A DNA stretch of 64,000 nucleotides from Halobacteriales archaeon QH_8_64_26 (GCA_003021725.1 PXRA01000076.1:52749-116748); one strand, 5' to 3'. Positions 27,460 through 37,319 are shown, counted from the first letter of the stretch. Program-made: numbers and translations. Notes: generated by a model from the letters alone, not told the origin.

Positions 27460-27807
27460 CTACTTCCAGGGGTTCGAGACGAGATCGGCCTGTACCGTCG
27501 CTCCGACCTCCAGCACACAGGCCGAGTGCGGGAGGGCGACACATAACAGTACGTAACCCGCCTCGCGGTGGCGTTCTTTCAGCGCTCTGGGTGGCCGCCG
27601 GTGATCGAGGTCGCCTTCGATCAGCCGCGCGGTACAGGTCCCACAGGCACCGGTCACACAACCGAACGGCAATCCGAGGCCAGCCTCCTCGGCCGCTTCG
27701 AGTGCCGTCTTTCCGGCCGGAACATCGATCCGTTCGGTCGGTCCCTCACGGAATCGCAACTCGACGGAGTAGGTCTCGGCCGTATCATCGGAGTCGTCTC
27801 GCGTCAC
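27460..27807 (-). CDS. Plant-type [2Fe-2S] ferredoxin
   Basis: 115 residues. The cluster ligands are C-x4-C-x2-C in GCVTGACGTCTARL plus a fourth Cys in LLCVALP, the standard chloroplast-type arrangement. It starts at GTG 27807, about 80 bases after the true end of the selenium-binding protein gene. An electron carrier that could serve that neighbour or the wider metabolism; no reductase is adjacent. Confidence 0.85.
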   Translation of the reverse strand: MTRDDSDDTAETYSVELRFREGPTERIDVPAGKTALEAAEEAGLGLPFGCVTGACGTCTARLIEGDLDHRRPPRALKERHREAGYVLLCVALPHSACVLEVGATVQADLVSNPWK

Positions 27808-27885
27808 TGTCGTCTCGTCGGTTCGCTGTTGATCATCGAATTTCGGTCGTCGTTGATCGATCGCGGTGAACCCCGTCCCTGGGGA

Positions 27886-29243
27886 TTACTGCCAGACGTC
27901 GCTCGTGCAGTCGCCGTCGGGCCAGCGGATCTCGTGGGCGCGTGCCGGTCCCTCCGGGAGGTCACCGAAGTCGACGCCTTGAGCATGACCGAGCCTTTCC
28001 TGCCTTCCTCGGGGTAGAATTGGTTGTCCCAAGAGGAGAACAGCGAGGTGGTCCAGTAGAGCCGTTCGCCGTCTAAGGAGAGCTGGAGCATCTGTGGCCC
28101 GCCCAGCACCTCGCGTTCGCCCTCGATGGGATGGGAGGGCCCGAAGTGCCCGCCGGCCCAGAGCTGGTCGACGAGTCGAGGGTTCGAGGGATCGGAGATG
28201 TCGTACATCCGGACGTCGCCATGGCCCCAGTTGCCGAAGAAGAGATACCGATCGTCCATCGAAATCAGCAGATCGGTGATGAGTCCCGGCATGGGCATGT
28301 CCCAATCCTCGTGCTCGCGGGGCGAAACGTCGATCGTCGTCTCGGCCCGATACTCGCCGCCGGACTCATAGAAGTGGATGACGTTCGAGGAGAGCGTCGC
28401 GCCGACGTAGCCGTGTGTCGATTCAGGGGTGTGCAGAAAGCGCACTTCGAGGGGGATCTGGCCTTCCTCGCCGAGATCGATCGTCTGATCGACGGTACGA
28501 TCTTCCCAGTCCCAGATGTGGAGCTGGCGGCCGTATCTCCCTTCTTCGACGTCCTCAAGGTCGAAACCGGGGTAGTAGGTCTTCGGCGCGGCCCATTCGC
28601 TCGAGATCATCGCGTTCCGACGGGGCTGATACCAGAAGTCGTAGTTCATCTCGATTTCTCCCGGTGGTTCCCACCGACCGTCGATCTCGAAGTCCTCGTC
28701 CAGCGCGAGAAAGCCCCCGGGGAGATCCCCATCCGCATCGCCGAGCATGCTGATGACGATCTCGCCGTCGGGGATACAGTGGACGGTATGGGGCGCGGAG
28801 AGGTCGTACTCGAAGACCTCCTCGGGTTCGATCACCTTCTCGATCTCCGGACTTCTGCGATCCGCGGTGTCGATCACGTGGATGCGCGAGGACCGCTGGC
28901 CGGGGACGATCAGGTGCCGGCGGGCGAGGCCCTCTACGTGACACGAGGACGAACAGGCGTTCCAGCCGAAGTGATGCAACTCGTCGCCGCGGTTGGGCAT
29001 CGGTACCCGGTCGATCACCTCCGCGTAGGTCTCCGAATCGGGATCGACGTCGACGACGCCTAGGAAGTCGGGCGCGTCGATGTCCGTGCCGACGTACAGT
29101 CCCATGACGTAGGCTACTTCCTCGGGGTCCGACTGTTCGATCGCGGCCTGTGGAGTCGTGTAGCCGGGTCCGCTCTCCTCCATCCGCTCCTGGTCGCTGT
29201 CGACGTGTCCGGATGGATCGCTGCCCGAGTGCGCGTCGCTCAT
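27886..29243 (-). pseudogene. Selenium-binding protein (SBP56/methanethiol oxidase family), frameshifted near C-terminus
   Basis: From ATG 29243 the protein follows the SBP56 family: the Cys motif WNACSSSCH, PHTVHCIPDGEIVISMLGD, GYVGATLSSNVIHFY, and [13 protein letters not shown]. Family members oxidise methanethiol or bind selenium. After SVMLK (near 27985) the frame becomes basic and runs to 27804, whereas the next frame gives the expected ending [16 protein letters not shown] and [10 protein letters not shown] with a stop at 27886. One base appears to be lost there. Without correction about 30 conserved C-terminal residues are wrong. It may be a real mutation or a sequencing error. Confidence 0.8.
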
Positions 29244-29252
29244 GGAGGAAGT

Positions 29253-29420
29253 ATGTCATCCCCCGGGGAATCCGATCCGGTTACGGCAGTTCTCGCCTGT
29301 GAGTGTGACGGGCGGCCACTGCCGGGAGGAGTCGACAGCTCGGATCGGGAGATCGAACTTCCGACCGTCGAACTGGCCTCTCTCGTCGTGTATCGTCGTC
29401 TGTCGACTGTTGCCATCTGA
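29253..29420 (+). CDS. Possible small acidic protein
   Basis: 55 codons from ATG 29253 with GGAGGA three bases upstream. The product has a CEC pair and acidic composition but no known domain. Its start lies only nine bases from the divergent ATG 29243, which is tight for two promoters, so it may be spurious or a remnant. Confidence 0.3.
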   Translation: MSSPGESDPVTAVLACECDGRPLPGGVDSSDREIELPTVELASLVVYRRLSTVAI

Positions 29421-29626
29421 AACTCACTGTCGTCTCCCGACGGTTCGGCGGTGCCGGCTCGCGTACGAAATAGCAGCATCTTTGTCCGGAAGCTCTAATA
29501 GAAGGCGGTCCACCTTTATTGCGGAGAGGGGAAACCGACGAGATTGCCGTCGTGGCCTCGGCTGCGGGCTAATTTCACTTTCACGTTCGGGCATGGATTT
29601 ATCCGGTCGCCGGCCGAGACGTCGGT
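29421..29626. other. Intergenic region upstream of 29627
   Basis: No gene seen. TTTAT at 29598-29602 lies 25-29 bases before ATG 29627 and is the likely TATA box of the next gene. Confidence 0.4.
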
Positions 29627-30082
29627 ATGAGCCAGGCGACGTTCGATTCCGATGACCTGTTCGGCGAGGCCGCCAGCGAGGTCCGGGGTGACGTCGAGGA
29701 GAACTTAGACGCCGCGCGCGAAGCGCTGCCAGCCCCCGAGGTGATCTGGACGGTCGAAGCCGAGAACACCTTAGGTGTACTCAACACCCTCAATCAGGCC
29801 CTCGATGTCGGCGACGCCGAGGCTCACCTCCGGGACGCGAAGAAGTGGTACACCATGGGCGAGCGCGCCGAGGCCTTCGAGGACGCCGAGGATCTAGAGG
29901 TCGAGATCGAATCCATCGAGGAAACGATCGAGGACGTCCAGTCCGCCGGCGAGAAGGCGGGCAACCTCGCGAGTACGATCCCCGATCTCAGAAGTGCGCT
30001 CGACGAGGCCCAAGACGCCGGTAGCGAGTATGACGAGGAAACCGAGGACGAGACCGATGAAGGCGAAGCTGACGAAGGGTAG
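29627..30082 (+). CDS. Haloarchaeal acidic helical protein (DUF5790-like)
   Basis: 151 residues, very acidic. The core (LFGEAASEVRGDVEENLDAARE ... LGVLNTLNQALDVGDAEAHLRDAKKWYTMGERAEAFED) matches a Halobacteria-only family that I recall as DUF5790, followed by a predicted coiled coil and a poly-acidic tail. No catalytic motif is visible. The promoter spacing implies a leaderless mRNA. Function unknown. Confidence 0.75.
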   Translation: MSQATFDSDDLFGEAASEVRGDVEENLDAAREALPAPEVIWTVEAENTLGVLNTLNQALDVGDAEAHLRDAKKWYTMGERAEAFEDAEDLEVEIESIEETIEDVQSAGEKAGNLASTIPDLRSALDEAQDAGSEYDEETEDETDEGEADEG

Positions 30083-30343
30083 TGACTAGTATCGCTAACG
30101 ATCGAGTCACAAGAAACGCTTCAGTCTTCGAGCGGGGGCGTATCTGTGTGCTGCCTGCTTCCTCCACTCGGCGGTCACACCGCTACGCGCTGCGACGCGC
30201 TCACGGACTGCCGTAGTCGTTCGATCCGCATCGTTCATACTCCATTGTAGTTCGTCGAGTTTCATGACTGTTCTTCCTCTCCTAACCAATAGCGTGGAAT
30301 CACACGTATCGAATGGTGTGGGACGTCGTAGCGATCTGCATCC
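30083..30343. other. Gene-poor region
   Basis: A minus-strand frame of 52 codons from ATG 30265 (MKLDELQWSMND...) has a GGAGAGG upstream, but its C-terminal half is basic and unlike haloarchaeal proteins. I do not call it a gene; it could be a remnant. Confidence 0.3.
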
Positions 30344-30485
30344 GCGAGCGCCGTCAGGCGCGAGCGGTTCCCCGTGGCCGAGCGAGCGCGGAGCGCGAGC
30401 GAGGTCGCGGCCTTTTTAGTAGAGGTTTTTGCGGCGAGTGGTGTGCGAGCGAAGCGAGCACGACCCGAGCCACAAAAAAGTTCAT
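30344..30485. repeat. Palindrome-rich intergenic element
   Basis: Dense short palindromes and near-repeats (GCGAGCG, GAGCGAAGCGAGC, GCCGTCAGGC) surround two T-tracts (30413-30418, 30426-30430) just after the end of the convergent PAC2 gene. It may act as a bidirectional terminator or be a REP-like element. Confidence 0.35.
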
Positions 30486-31219
30486 TGGAACATCCGGAGG
30501 GGCTGTGCCTCGGAACTCGCGTCGTCGGCCTCACCCATCTGCCGGGCGAGGCGCTCGCGGGCCGCACGGATCTCCTCGGCCTGTTCGGTGAGCGCCTCGG
30601 TATCGACATCGATGCCGGTGAGCGGGGCGATACCGGCGTCCAGAAGCACGCGGGCGGCTTCGGGATCGGGGAACTGACCGTCGCACTCGATGATCAGACC
30701 GACGCTATCGACGTTCGAGAACTCCGCGCGGGACAGGAGCGCGCCGGTCGGCCCGCTTACGAGGCCGCCGTCGGCCGGTGGGACGATGCCGGCCTCCTCC
30801 AGTAGCGCCTCGCCGCCCGCAGTCGAGACGCCATAGAGGTTCGGCGCGCCCTCTTTCTGTTCGCCGAGGCCGCTGAGATACAGCGGTAGAACGCCGTTGT
30901 CGATGATCCAGTCGGTGAGACAACTCGCGAAGTCCGGCGCGGAGGAGGGCGATACCGGAATATCGCTCCGGAGGACCAGCAGGTCCTCGCTCTCGGCGGC
31001 ATACAACCGAACTGGGGGGCGAAGCGTCGAGTCCTCTCCCTGGTAGACCGCGATCGACGGTAACCCATCGCAGTACACCGAACCGTAGTAAGTCGTGTCG
31101 AGTCCCCTCGCGAGGTGGTCGGCGGCGATTTTGCCCACTAAGCCGGCACCGGGGAGCCCCTCGACGAGCATCGGGTCGTCGAGATCGATGTAGTCGGCCT
31201 CGATCCTGACTCGTGCCAT
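30482..31219 (-). CDS. PAC2-family protein (proteasome assembly chaperone-like)
   Basis: 245 residues. The family pattern appears at the N-terminus (DPMLVEGLPGAGLVGKIAADHLA), followed by YGSVYCDGLPSIAVYQ, LYLSGLGE and PNLYGVSTAGG. PAC2 proteins in archaea are homologous to eukaryotic proteasome assembly chaperones. The C-terminal 50 residues form a helical, acidic tail. Monocistronic and complete. Confidence 0.9.
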   Translation of the reverse strand: MARVRIEADYIDLDDPMLVEGLPGAGLVGKIAADHLARGLDTTYYGSVYCDGLPSIAVYQGEDSTLRPPVRLYAAESEDLLVLRSDIPVSPSSAPDFASCLTDWIIDNGVLPLYLSGLGEQKEGAPNLYGVSTAGGEALLEEAGIVPPADGGLVSGPTGALLSRAEFSNVDSVGLIIECDGQFPDPEAARVLLDAGIAPLTGIDVDTEALTEQAEEIRAARERLARQMGEADDASSEAQPLRMFQ

Positions 31220-31421
31220 GCTACGAGGAGGCGTTCTAGTGGCTTAGTTCTCGGGGCAGTATCGAGAGGGGGACTGGTGAGACGCGCGGTGAGCAGGCGA
31301 GCGGCTCCGTTCTCGCGATCCCTGCGTCGCCGGGATCGAGAGCCACATCACCGGCTCTCGACACCGTTCGGGCGAACCGCTCGACACGCTGTCGGAGACG
31401 AGCGAGGGGCTGTGCCGATAG
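31220..31421. other. Gene-poor region
   Basis: Contains the upstream region of the PAC2 gene (minus strand). I see no supportable gene here. Confidence 0.3.
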
Positions 31422-31703
31422 ACCGTCGGCGACAGCAACCCCAAAGCCACGGCGATCGACGACGCGCTCACGGACGGCGAGGTCGCAACCCTCGACGCCG
31501 CCCTCGAGTCCGGCATCATCAACGACACGCAGGTCAACGCGTTGGCCGAGGGGATACTCAGCGGCGACATCACCGACGCCGAGGCCGGCGCGGCGGTCAC
31601 CAGCGGTGACATCGACGCCATCCTGACCGACCTGCTGACGTCCGTGGGGTTCTCGCGAGGAGTTCGTCGAGCGCAGTGGTGCTGGGATAGAAAGGGAACC
31701 TGA
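31422..31703 (+). pseudogene. Possible coding remnant, acidic repeat-like
   Basis: An open frame bounded by TAG 31419 and TGA 31703 has haloarchaeal acidic composition (DDALTDGEVATLDAALESG ... LSGDITDAEAGAAVTSGDID) with an approximate repeated unit, but no proper start codon or promoter. It looks like a fragment of a former secreted or structural protein. No family is recognised. Confidence 0.3.
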
Positions 31704-31889
31704 CGACTGCTGGCGCGAGTCAGCACTCCGGCGTCGACAGCGGTTCGTCCTTTCGTGCTCCGTCGCCGGCGTGCTACCGACGTGAGGAGGCGGCCGGTCT
31801 TCGACACCCGAGCGCGACGAATCGGTCCGCTTCGGTTCGATCGAAGTCGGCTTCGAAATGGACTCCCGTGCCGGGCGAACAAGAGGAGT

Positions 31890-32798
31890 ATGACCGTACT
31901 CGAACGCTACGAGCCGCTCGTCGGGGACATCGAGGCCTTCCGGGCGGCCTGTCAACAGCCGCTTCCCTCCGTCGTCAGGACGAACACGATCAAAGCCGAC
32001 GTCGGGCGGGCACGTGCCGCACTCGACGAAAGCGACATCGGCTACGAGAGCCCGGAGTGGCGACCTGGACTCTTCCGCCTCGATACCGACAAACCGGGTT
32101 CGACATGGGGGTCCTTCCAGGGCTGGTGGCACGGCCAGGAGGAAGTTTCAGCGATCCCCGCGCCGGTACTCGACCCACAGCCGGGCGAGCGGGTCTGGGC
32201 GGCCTGTGGCGCGCCGGGAAGCAAGGCGAGCCATCTCGCGGCACTGATGGACGATTCGGGCACCCTGGTCGCGAACGACCGGAACCTGGGTCGGCTCTCC
32301 GCGCTCCGATTTAACTTGGAACGACTGGGCGTGACCTGCGCGGCGGTTACCAATCGCGACGCACGGAACTTCTCGATGCAGCCCTTCGAGTTCGAGGAGT
32401 TCGACCGGGCGCTCGTCGATGCGCCCTGTTCCTGCGAGGGAACGATCAGAAAGAACCCCGACGCACTGGCGGGGTGGTCCGAGGGGTATCTCGACAGCGT
32501 CTCGACGCTCCAGCGCTCGATTCTCGAACGCGCGATACAGGCCACCCGCGAAGGAGGGAGCGTCGTCTACTCGACGTGTACCTTCGCGCCCGAAGAGAAC
32601 GAAGCCGTCCTCGATGGCGTGCTCGAAAGCGAGGACTGTCGGCTCGTCGAGTTCGACCTGGCGCTCGATCACGGTCCCGGGATCACCGAATGGCAGGGAG
32701 CGGAGTTCGATTCATCGCTTCGGACGGCAAAGCGTGTCTATCCGCACCAGAACGATACGGGTGGATTCTTCTGTGCGAGACTGGAGGTCGGCGGATGA
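31890..32798 (+). CDS. RsmB/NOP-family RNA (cytosine-5) methyltransferase
   Basis: 302 residues. AdoMet binding is seen in VWAACGAPGSKASHLA. The two catalytic cysteines lie in DAPCSCEG (motif IV) and YSTCTFAPEENE (motif VI), as in Nop2/RsmB-type m5C methyltransferases acting on tRNA or rRNA. ATG 31890 has GAGGAG directly upstream. The TGA overlaps the ATG of the next gene by four bases, so the pair is coupled. Archaeal members often have a separate PUA-like partner, which the neighbour may be. Confidence 0.92.
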   Translation: MTVLERYEPLVGDIEAFRAACQQPLPSVVRTNTIKADVGRARAALDESDIGYESPEWRPGLFRLDTDKPGSTWGSFQGWWHGQEEVSAIPAPVLDPQPGERVWAACGAPGSKASHLAALMDDSGTLVANDRNLGRLSALRFNLERLGVTCAAVTNRDARNFSMQPFEFEEFDRALVDAPCSCEGTIRKNPDALAGWSEGYLDSVSTLQRSILERAIQATREGGSVVYSTCTFAPEENEAVLDGVLESEDCRLVEFDLALDHGPGITEWQGAEFDSSLRTAKRVYPHQNDTGGFFCARLEVGG

Positions 32799-33346
32799 GC
32801 GGAGCACCCGAATCGGACAGCGAGGACGACGGCGACGGAGACGAACGAGAGAACGACGGGAGCCGGTTCGATCGTCTGCCGCCGAGTGCCGAGGAGCGCC
32901 GGGTCGCGGGCCGCCCCACACGGGAGGACGTACTCGACTGGTGGGCCGATCGATACGGTATCCCCCCGGAGACTTTCGCGGAACAGAGCTTCTGGGAGAA
33001 GGGCTCGGGCAAGATCTGGGCGTTTGCCGGGGAAGGTCACTCCCCGATCGCGATCGAGGGCCTCGGGCTCACCTTCCTCAGGGTACGACAAGAGCACTGG
33101 AAGCCGACGAGCAACGCCATCCAGCGCTTCGGGCACGCAGCGACTCGCAACGTCATCGAACTCGAAGAGGGGGAAGCGAGAGCCTTCGTCGCCGGCCACG
33201 ATCAGGAAATCGAGTGGGACGGCGATTGGGGATATCTGATCGTCGCCCAGGAACTGGCCAGCGAGCGCGAGCCCCTCGGCGTTGGGCTTTACCTGCACGG
33301 CGAACTGCGCTCGCAAATCCCGAAAGGCCGGCGGCGCGAGTTTTAG
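32795..33346 (+). CDS. Conserved partner of the RNA methyltransferase (PUA-like)
   Basis: 183 residues, coupled to the m5C methyltransferase by an ATGA overlap. The first 40 residues are acidic and disordered. The core (WWADRYGIPPETFAEQSFWEKGSGKIWAF ... GLTFLRVRQEHWKPTSNAIQRFG) resembles the RNA-binding C-terminal region that follows the catalytic domain in bacterial RsmF, here as a separate chain. I recall it as a haloarchaeal DUF (perhaps DUF7122). It probably helps substrate binding. Confidence 0.7.
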   Translation: MSGAPESDSEDDGDGDERENDGSRFDRLPPSAEERRVAGRPTREDVLDWWADRYGIPPETFAEQSFWEKGSGKIWAFAGEGHSPIAIEGLGLTFLRVRQEHWKPTSNAIQRFGHAATRNVIELEEGEARAFVAGHDQEIEWDGDWGYLIVAQELASEREPLGVGLYLHGELRSQIPKGRRREF

Positions 33347-33475
33347 CCGGATGGCGACCGCCAGTGCCACCGGCGATCGCTACCACTGCTGCCGGCGACA
33401 CCATCGGCCGCTATCGGTACTCGATCGGTCGCCGCAAGGCCGGGATACATCCGTCGGCCACTCACAGCGACCGGT

Positions 33476-34075
33476 ATGGCACACGTCGAGTACGTTCGCC
33501 GCGAGGACGCCACCGACCACGTGAGCGAGATCCTCTCGAAGTGGGAAGGGGAGGGCGGCGGGACGGCGAACCGATCGTTGCTACTGGACGCGCTGGCGAA
33601 CCACCCGCCGCTACTGGAGGGGATGTACACACTGCTCGACCGGACGATCAGGGGCGGGCACCTCGATCGGGATCTAAAGGAACTCGTGAGCGTGGTCGTC
33701 TCCCAAGCGAACGACTGTGCGTACTGCACGGCGAGCCACCGCGAGAACCTCATGGAGATCGTCGCGATGCCCGAGGAGCGCTTCGAGACGGTAACAGCCG
33801 GCGAGTACGACGCCCTCCCCGAGCGCGAGCGGGCCGCCGCCCGGTTCGCCGAGCAGGTCGCCCTCGATCCGAAGGGTATCAGCGAGGAAGACCTCGAGGC
33901 GCTGTATGCGGCCGACTTCGATGAGGAGGACATGGTCGAACTACTGGGGGTCGCCGGCACCTTCGTCGCGGCGAACACCTACGTCGATGCGCTCTCGATC
34001 CAGCCCGGTGACCGAGAGGAAGCCTACGCCGGAGCAGCGACCGAGACCTCGGGCGACGGTGATACCGATCGCTGA
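33476..34075 (+). CDS. Carboxymuconolactone decarboxylase/AhpD-like protein
   Basis: 199 residues. The AhpD-like motif CAYCTASHREN near residue 82 provides the redox CxxC plus proton-relay His; the surrounding helices (DLKELVSVVVSQANDCAYC, VELLGVAGTFVAANTYVDAL) match uncharacterised peroxidase-related proteins. It probably reduces peroxides or maintains thiols. The last 25 residues are an acidic tail. It is a single gene. Confidence 0.85.
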   Translation: MAHVEYVRREDATDHVSEILSKWEGEGGGTANRSLLLDALANHPPLLEGMYTLLDRTIRGGHLDRDLKELVSVVVSQANDCAYCTASHRENLMEIVAMPEERFETVTAGEYDALPERERAAARFAEQVALDPKGISEEDLEALYAADFDEEDMVELLGVAGTFVAANTYVDALSIQPGDREEAYAGAATETSGDGDTDR

Positions 34076-34109
34076 ACCCGACTCGCTCGCGAGCCACTAC
34101 CACCTGAGA

Positions 34110-35675
34110 TCAGTCCTTGTCGCGGAGCACGCCACCGCTTAGCCCCTCCCACTCGACGCGGTAGCCAAGCGCCGAGAGTATCGTGCTCGCGTCGTCGAGA
34201 CCGAACTCCCCGAGGTGGGCCTCAGCGTCGGCAAGGTCCATTCCCGAAGCGAGCACTTCGGCGAGCCCGTCGAGCACGGGGGGACGGACGAGCGTCCGGC
34301 CGACCCGTTCGTGCTCGGGGAACTCCGTCTCACTGAAGGCACGCTCGCTCACGCCGTGCTCGCGGGCGAGCGCGTCGAGTCCGACGACGTCGGCTTCCGG
34401 GACGAGCTCCGCGGGCAAAGTGTCGGCGCTCGCGGCGATCAGGTCGGTTTCGTAGCCCCGCAGCGCATCACGAACCGCTTTGATATCGACCGTGCCCGAA
34501 TACGGGAGCGCCCGGGCGTCGCGTGCGTCGATATCCTCGCCGACGCCCAGTGATTCGTCGACCGCGACGATCATATCGACGGCTTCCAATTCGTCCAGCT
34601 GATCGAGCTTCTTCGCGACGTACTCGGGCGTCCAGAAACCCATGATCTCGAAGAAGAGTCGAAATCCCTGGCCGATATGGCCATCCGACACCGGTTCCGG
34701 GTCCGCCTCGGCTCCGCTGGCGGCCTCGGGGACTGCGTGGGGCCAGTCGAACGCGAAATCCGGGATCATCACCCGCGAGCCGGCTTCGAGGGGTTCGGGC
34801 TCCCGGCGCAGTTCCCAGTCGAGATCGAGCGCTTCGAAGCGGGCCGCGAAGTCGGCCTCGACGCCACTGTCATACGGGACTTCGACCACCGGCTCGGCGC
34901 TCGGCACTGAGAGGTCATCCTGATCGAGGGTCAGCTCCCGTTCGGTACCCCGGTCGTCGATCGTGGCATCGAGGTGCCACTCCTTCGTCGTCGCGATCGT
35001 CCGGAGCAGGCGGGCGAAACGGGTGCCGTAGCGCCGCGTGCGGCGGAACAGTCGCGTGGGACCGGTGACCTCGATCACGCGACCCTTGGGGGTTCTCTCG
35101 ATCTCGTACATGAGCCGAAGGCGTTTGATCGCCGAGACGAGCGCGCGAGGATCGGAGCTACGAACCGTAACACTGGTCGCGTCGAAGAGCGCCGTCTGGG
35201 CGAGCGAGAGGTCGTACTGAGCACAGAGTTCCTGAGGGCTCCAGCGCGAATCGAGATCGACGAGTATCGCCCGCTCGTCGAGATCGGCATACAGTGAGGC
35301 TTCGAGAACTGCGGGCGTACAGTCGAGCGCCGAGGCAGCGTCGGCGAGCGCGCGCTCCCGGTCGGTTTCGGTGATCACACCGATCTCCTCGGCAGCACCG
35401 AAAGCCGCTATCCGGGCGCGCTCGGGATCGACAGTAGCTCGGGTCTCGAAGGTGGCGTCGCGTTCGAGGAGTTTCGCGAGCCCGCGGACGAGTTTGAAGT
35501 CGTACTCGCCTTCGAGGTCGGCGAGGGTTGCCTCGATCGTACTACGGGGTTCGCCGACGTTCTCGCGGTAGCTCTCGATCACCCGGGCGGCGAGCGGACG
35601 GTCCTCGCGGTCGGTGAACTGTGGGTGATACCCGCCGCCGGCCCGCGAGACCCGTAGCAGGTCCTTCGTCAGCAC
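34110..35675 (-). CDS. bax1: Bax1-type protein (DUF790), XPB partner nuclease
   Basis: 521 residues. The start MLTKDLLRVSR...GYHPQF and the C-terminal nuclease-like half with VMIPDFAFDW and FFEIMGFWTPEYVAKKL are typical of DUF790/Bax1. Bax1 binds archaeal XPB and works as a structure-specific nuclease (known from Sulfolobus and Archaeoglobus). GTG 35675 was chosen because TTTTTAC lies 24-29 bases upstream. The partner xpb is on the same strand but starts about 8 kb upstream, unlike the usual adjacent pair. Confidence 0.9.
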   Translation of the reverse strand: MLTKDLLRVSRAGGGYHPQFTDREDRPLAARVIESYRENVGEPRSTIEATLADLEGEYDFKLVRGLAKLLERDATFETRATVDPERARIAAFGAAEEIGVITETDRERALADAASALDCTPAVLEASLYADLDERAILVDLDSRWSPQELCAQYDLSLAQTALFDATSVTVRSSDPRALVSAIKRLRLMYEIERTPKGRVIEVTGPTRLFRRTRRYGTRFARLLRTIATTKEWHLDATIDDRGTERELTLDQDDLSVPSAEPVVEVPYDSGVEADFAARFEALDLDWELRREPEPLEAGSRVMIPDFAFDWPHAVPEAASGAEADPEPVSDGHIGQGFRLFFEIMGFWTPEYVAKKLDQLDELEAVDMIVAVDESLGVGEDIDARDARALPYSGTVDIKAVRDALRGYETDLIAASADTLPAELVPEADVVGLDALAREHGVSERAFSETEFPEHERVGRTLVRPPVLDGLAEVLASGMDLADAEAHLGEFGLDDASTILSALGYRVEWEGLSGGVLRDKD

Positions 35676-35698
35676 AGCGACGCTCGTCGCTCTCGGAG

Positions 35699-35704
35699 TA
35701 AAAA
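35699..35704 (-). promoter_or_regulatory. TATA box of bax1
   Basis: TTTTAC-type element on the minus strand, 24-29 bases before GTG 35675. It shows that bax1 now has its own promoter. Confidence 0.5.
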
Positions 35705-35787
35705 CGGTCGGTCCCGTCGGCAGGCAGCCGTCGTCAGCGCGCTCGATCCCGTGTCGATTTACCGCGAGCGTTCGAACAACCGAGCGA

Positions 35788-37206
35788 ATGGTATCCGAGT
35801 CCGACGAGCGGGCCCGTCCCGAGAAGTTCGACCCCAACGTACAGGACCCATACGCTGACGGCGTCTCCCGGCGACGGCTACTGCGATCGTCGGCCGCCGT
35901 CGGTACCGTCGGTGCGGCCACCGGTTGTCTCAGCGATCCCTCCGGCGGCGAGAGCGAGACGCCAGGCAGCGAGACACCGAGTACCGACACGACGAGGAGC
36001 GAAACGACGACCCGCCGAACGACGAACGGCGAGACGACCAACGGATCGGCGGACGGCGAAACGGCGACCGACGAACCGATGGATGGGCGACCGACGGTGT
36101 ACGTCTTCAATACCGGCGAGCGGACGATGAGCGTTATCGATTCGACGACGGACGAACGCCTCGCGACGACGATGATCGGGACGACCGCTTCGTTCCCCTC
36201 GAACCAGTACACCCCAACGCTCGTTAGCGCACCCGGCGACGCGCTCTGGTTGAACGTTGCCGGCGGGGTGCGGGCGATCGACGCGACATCACTCGAAACG
36301 GTCGCGTACGTCGAGACGGGATCGGACGCCAATTGGCTCGAACGCACCCCGAGCGGTGAGCGACTGATCGTCAGCGCCCGCGAGCCCGCCCACACACAGT
36401 TCCGGATCGTCGCGGACCCCGAAACCGAGGCGTTCGGCGAGGTGACCGGACGAATCGACAGGACCGAGAACTACGCCGGCGCGCGGGGCGGTCCCGGTCC
36501 GTGTGACGTCACGATCGGTCCCGACGGTGCCTACACGTTCGTGCCGGATCTATACGGCAACACGCTCACCGTACTCGACATCGAGGCCTTCGAGGTCGTC
36601 GCCCGGCGCGAGGTCGATCCGGTGCTCGACGGCGCGGCGAGCGCGAACCCCTACATGGGAACTGCCTCCTGGAACGGCGAGTACCTCGTCGTCGAGAACG
36701 ACGAGGGAGCCTACGGCACTGAAAGTATCTGGGACGTGAGCGATCCGACCCGCCCGGAAGAGCGCGTCCGACTAACCGAAGCGGACGGCTTGGGCCGGAG
36801 TCCACTGACCAGCGAGATCGGGCCCGATAGCCGATTTTCTTACGTGTTCACGCCCGGAACCGAGGACCTCACCGTCCTCGATCTCGACGCTGGGGAGGTA
36901 ACGACCCGGATCGACCTCGGCGGGCAGGCTTTTACCGGCACCTGGAATCGGAGCCGCCGGAAGCTCTACGTCCCCGTCCAGACCGCAAACGTCGTGCGGG
37001 TGATCGATCACGAGAGCCGCACGGTCACGGGGACCATCCCGGTCGGCTCGAAGCCCTACGGAGCGACCGCCGGGGCCGTCCGGCCGGCACCGACCCGGAC
37101 GCGGAACGCGATGGCTGCCCTCGCGTCCGTCGGGCTCTCCGGCGGTGGCGAACCCACTTACTGCATCGGGAACTGTCACTGTGGAACCCACGACCGATCT
37201 CCCTAA
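35788..37206 (+). CDS. Tat-exported lipoprotein with YVTN-type beta-propeller
   Basis: 472 residues. The twin-arginine signal SRRRLLRSSAAVG is followed by lipobox ATGC, giving a membrane-anchored exported protein. A Thr/Ser/Glu-rich linker (50-100) precedes seven-bladed propeller repeats (VYVFNTGERTMSVIDSTTDERLA, LTVLDIEAFEVVARREV, VVRVIDHESRTVTGTIPVGSKPYG). The C-terminal tail has a Cys/His cluster, YCIGNCHCGTH, which could bind copper or another metal. It is the first gene of a segment rich in copper and sulfur functions lying between bax1 and xpb. Confidence 0.85.
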   Translation: MVSESDERARPEKFDPNVQDPYADGVSRRRLLRSSAAVGTVGAATGCLSDPSGGESETPGSETPSTDTTRSETTTRRTTNGETTNGSADGETATDEPMDGRPTVYVFNTGERTMSVIDSTTDERLATTMIGTTASFPSNQYTPTLVSAPGDALWLNVAGGVRAIDATSLETVAYVETGSDANWLERTPSGERLIVSAREPAHTQFRIVADPETEAFGEVTGRIDRTENYAGARGGPGPCDVTIGPDGAYTFVPDLYGNTLTVLDIEAFEVVARREVDPVLDGAASANPYMGTASWNGEYLVVENDEGAYGTESIWDVSDPTRPEERVRLTEADGLGRSPLTSEIGPDSRFSYVFTPGTEDLTVLDLDAGEVTTRIDLGGQAFTGTWNRSRRKLYVPVQTANVVRVIDHESRTVTGTIPVGSKPYGATAGAVRPAPTRTRNAMAALASVGLSGGGEPTYCIGNCHCGTHDRSP

Positions 37207-37319
37207 CAGGGACCCAAGGACTCGAGGGTGGGCCGTCATCACGACTTCTGCTCGATCGGCGATGGGCTCGCATCTACTTCCCGAACAGGCTGTAAGCTCG
37301 TCGCGTTCGATGGGCTCTC

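Noticed and set aside
30344-30485. Palindromic stretch as an insertion-sequence end
   Set aside because: No transposase, no matching inverted copy and no target duplication was found; kept only as a low-confidence repeat.
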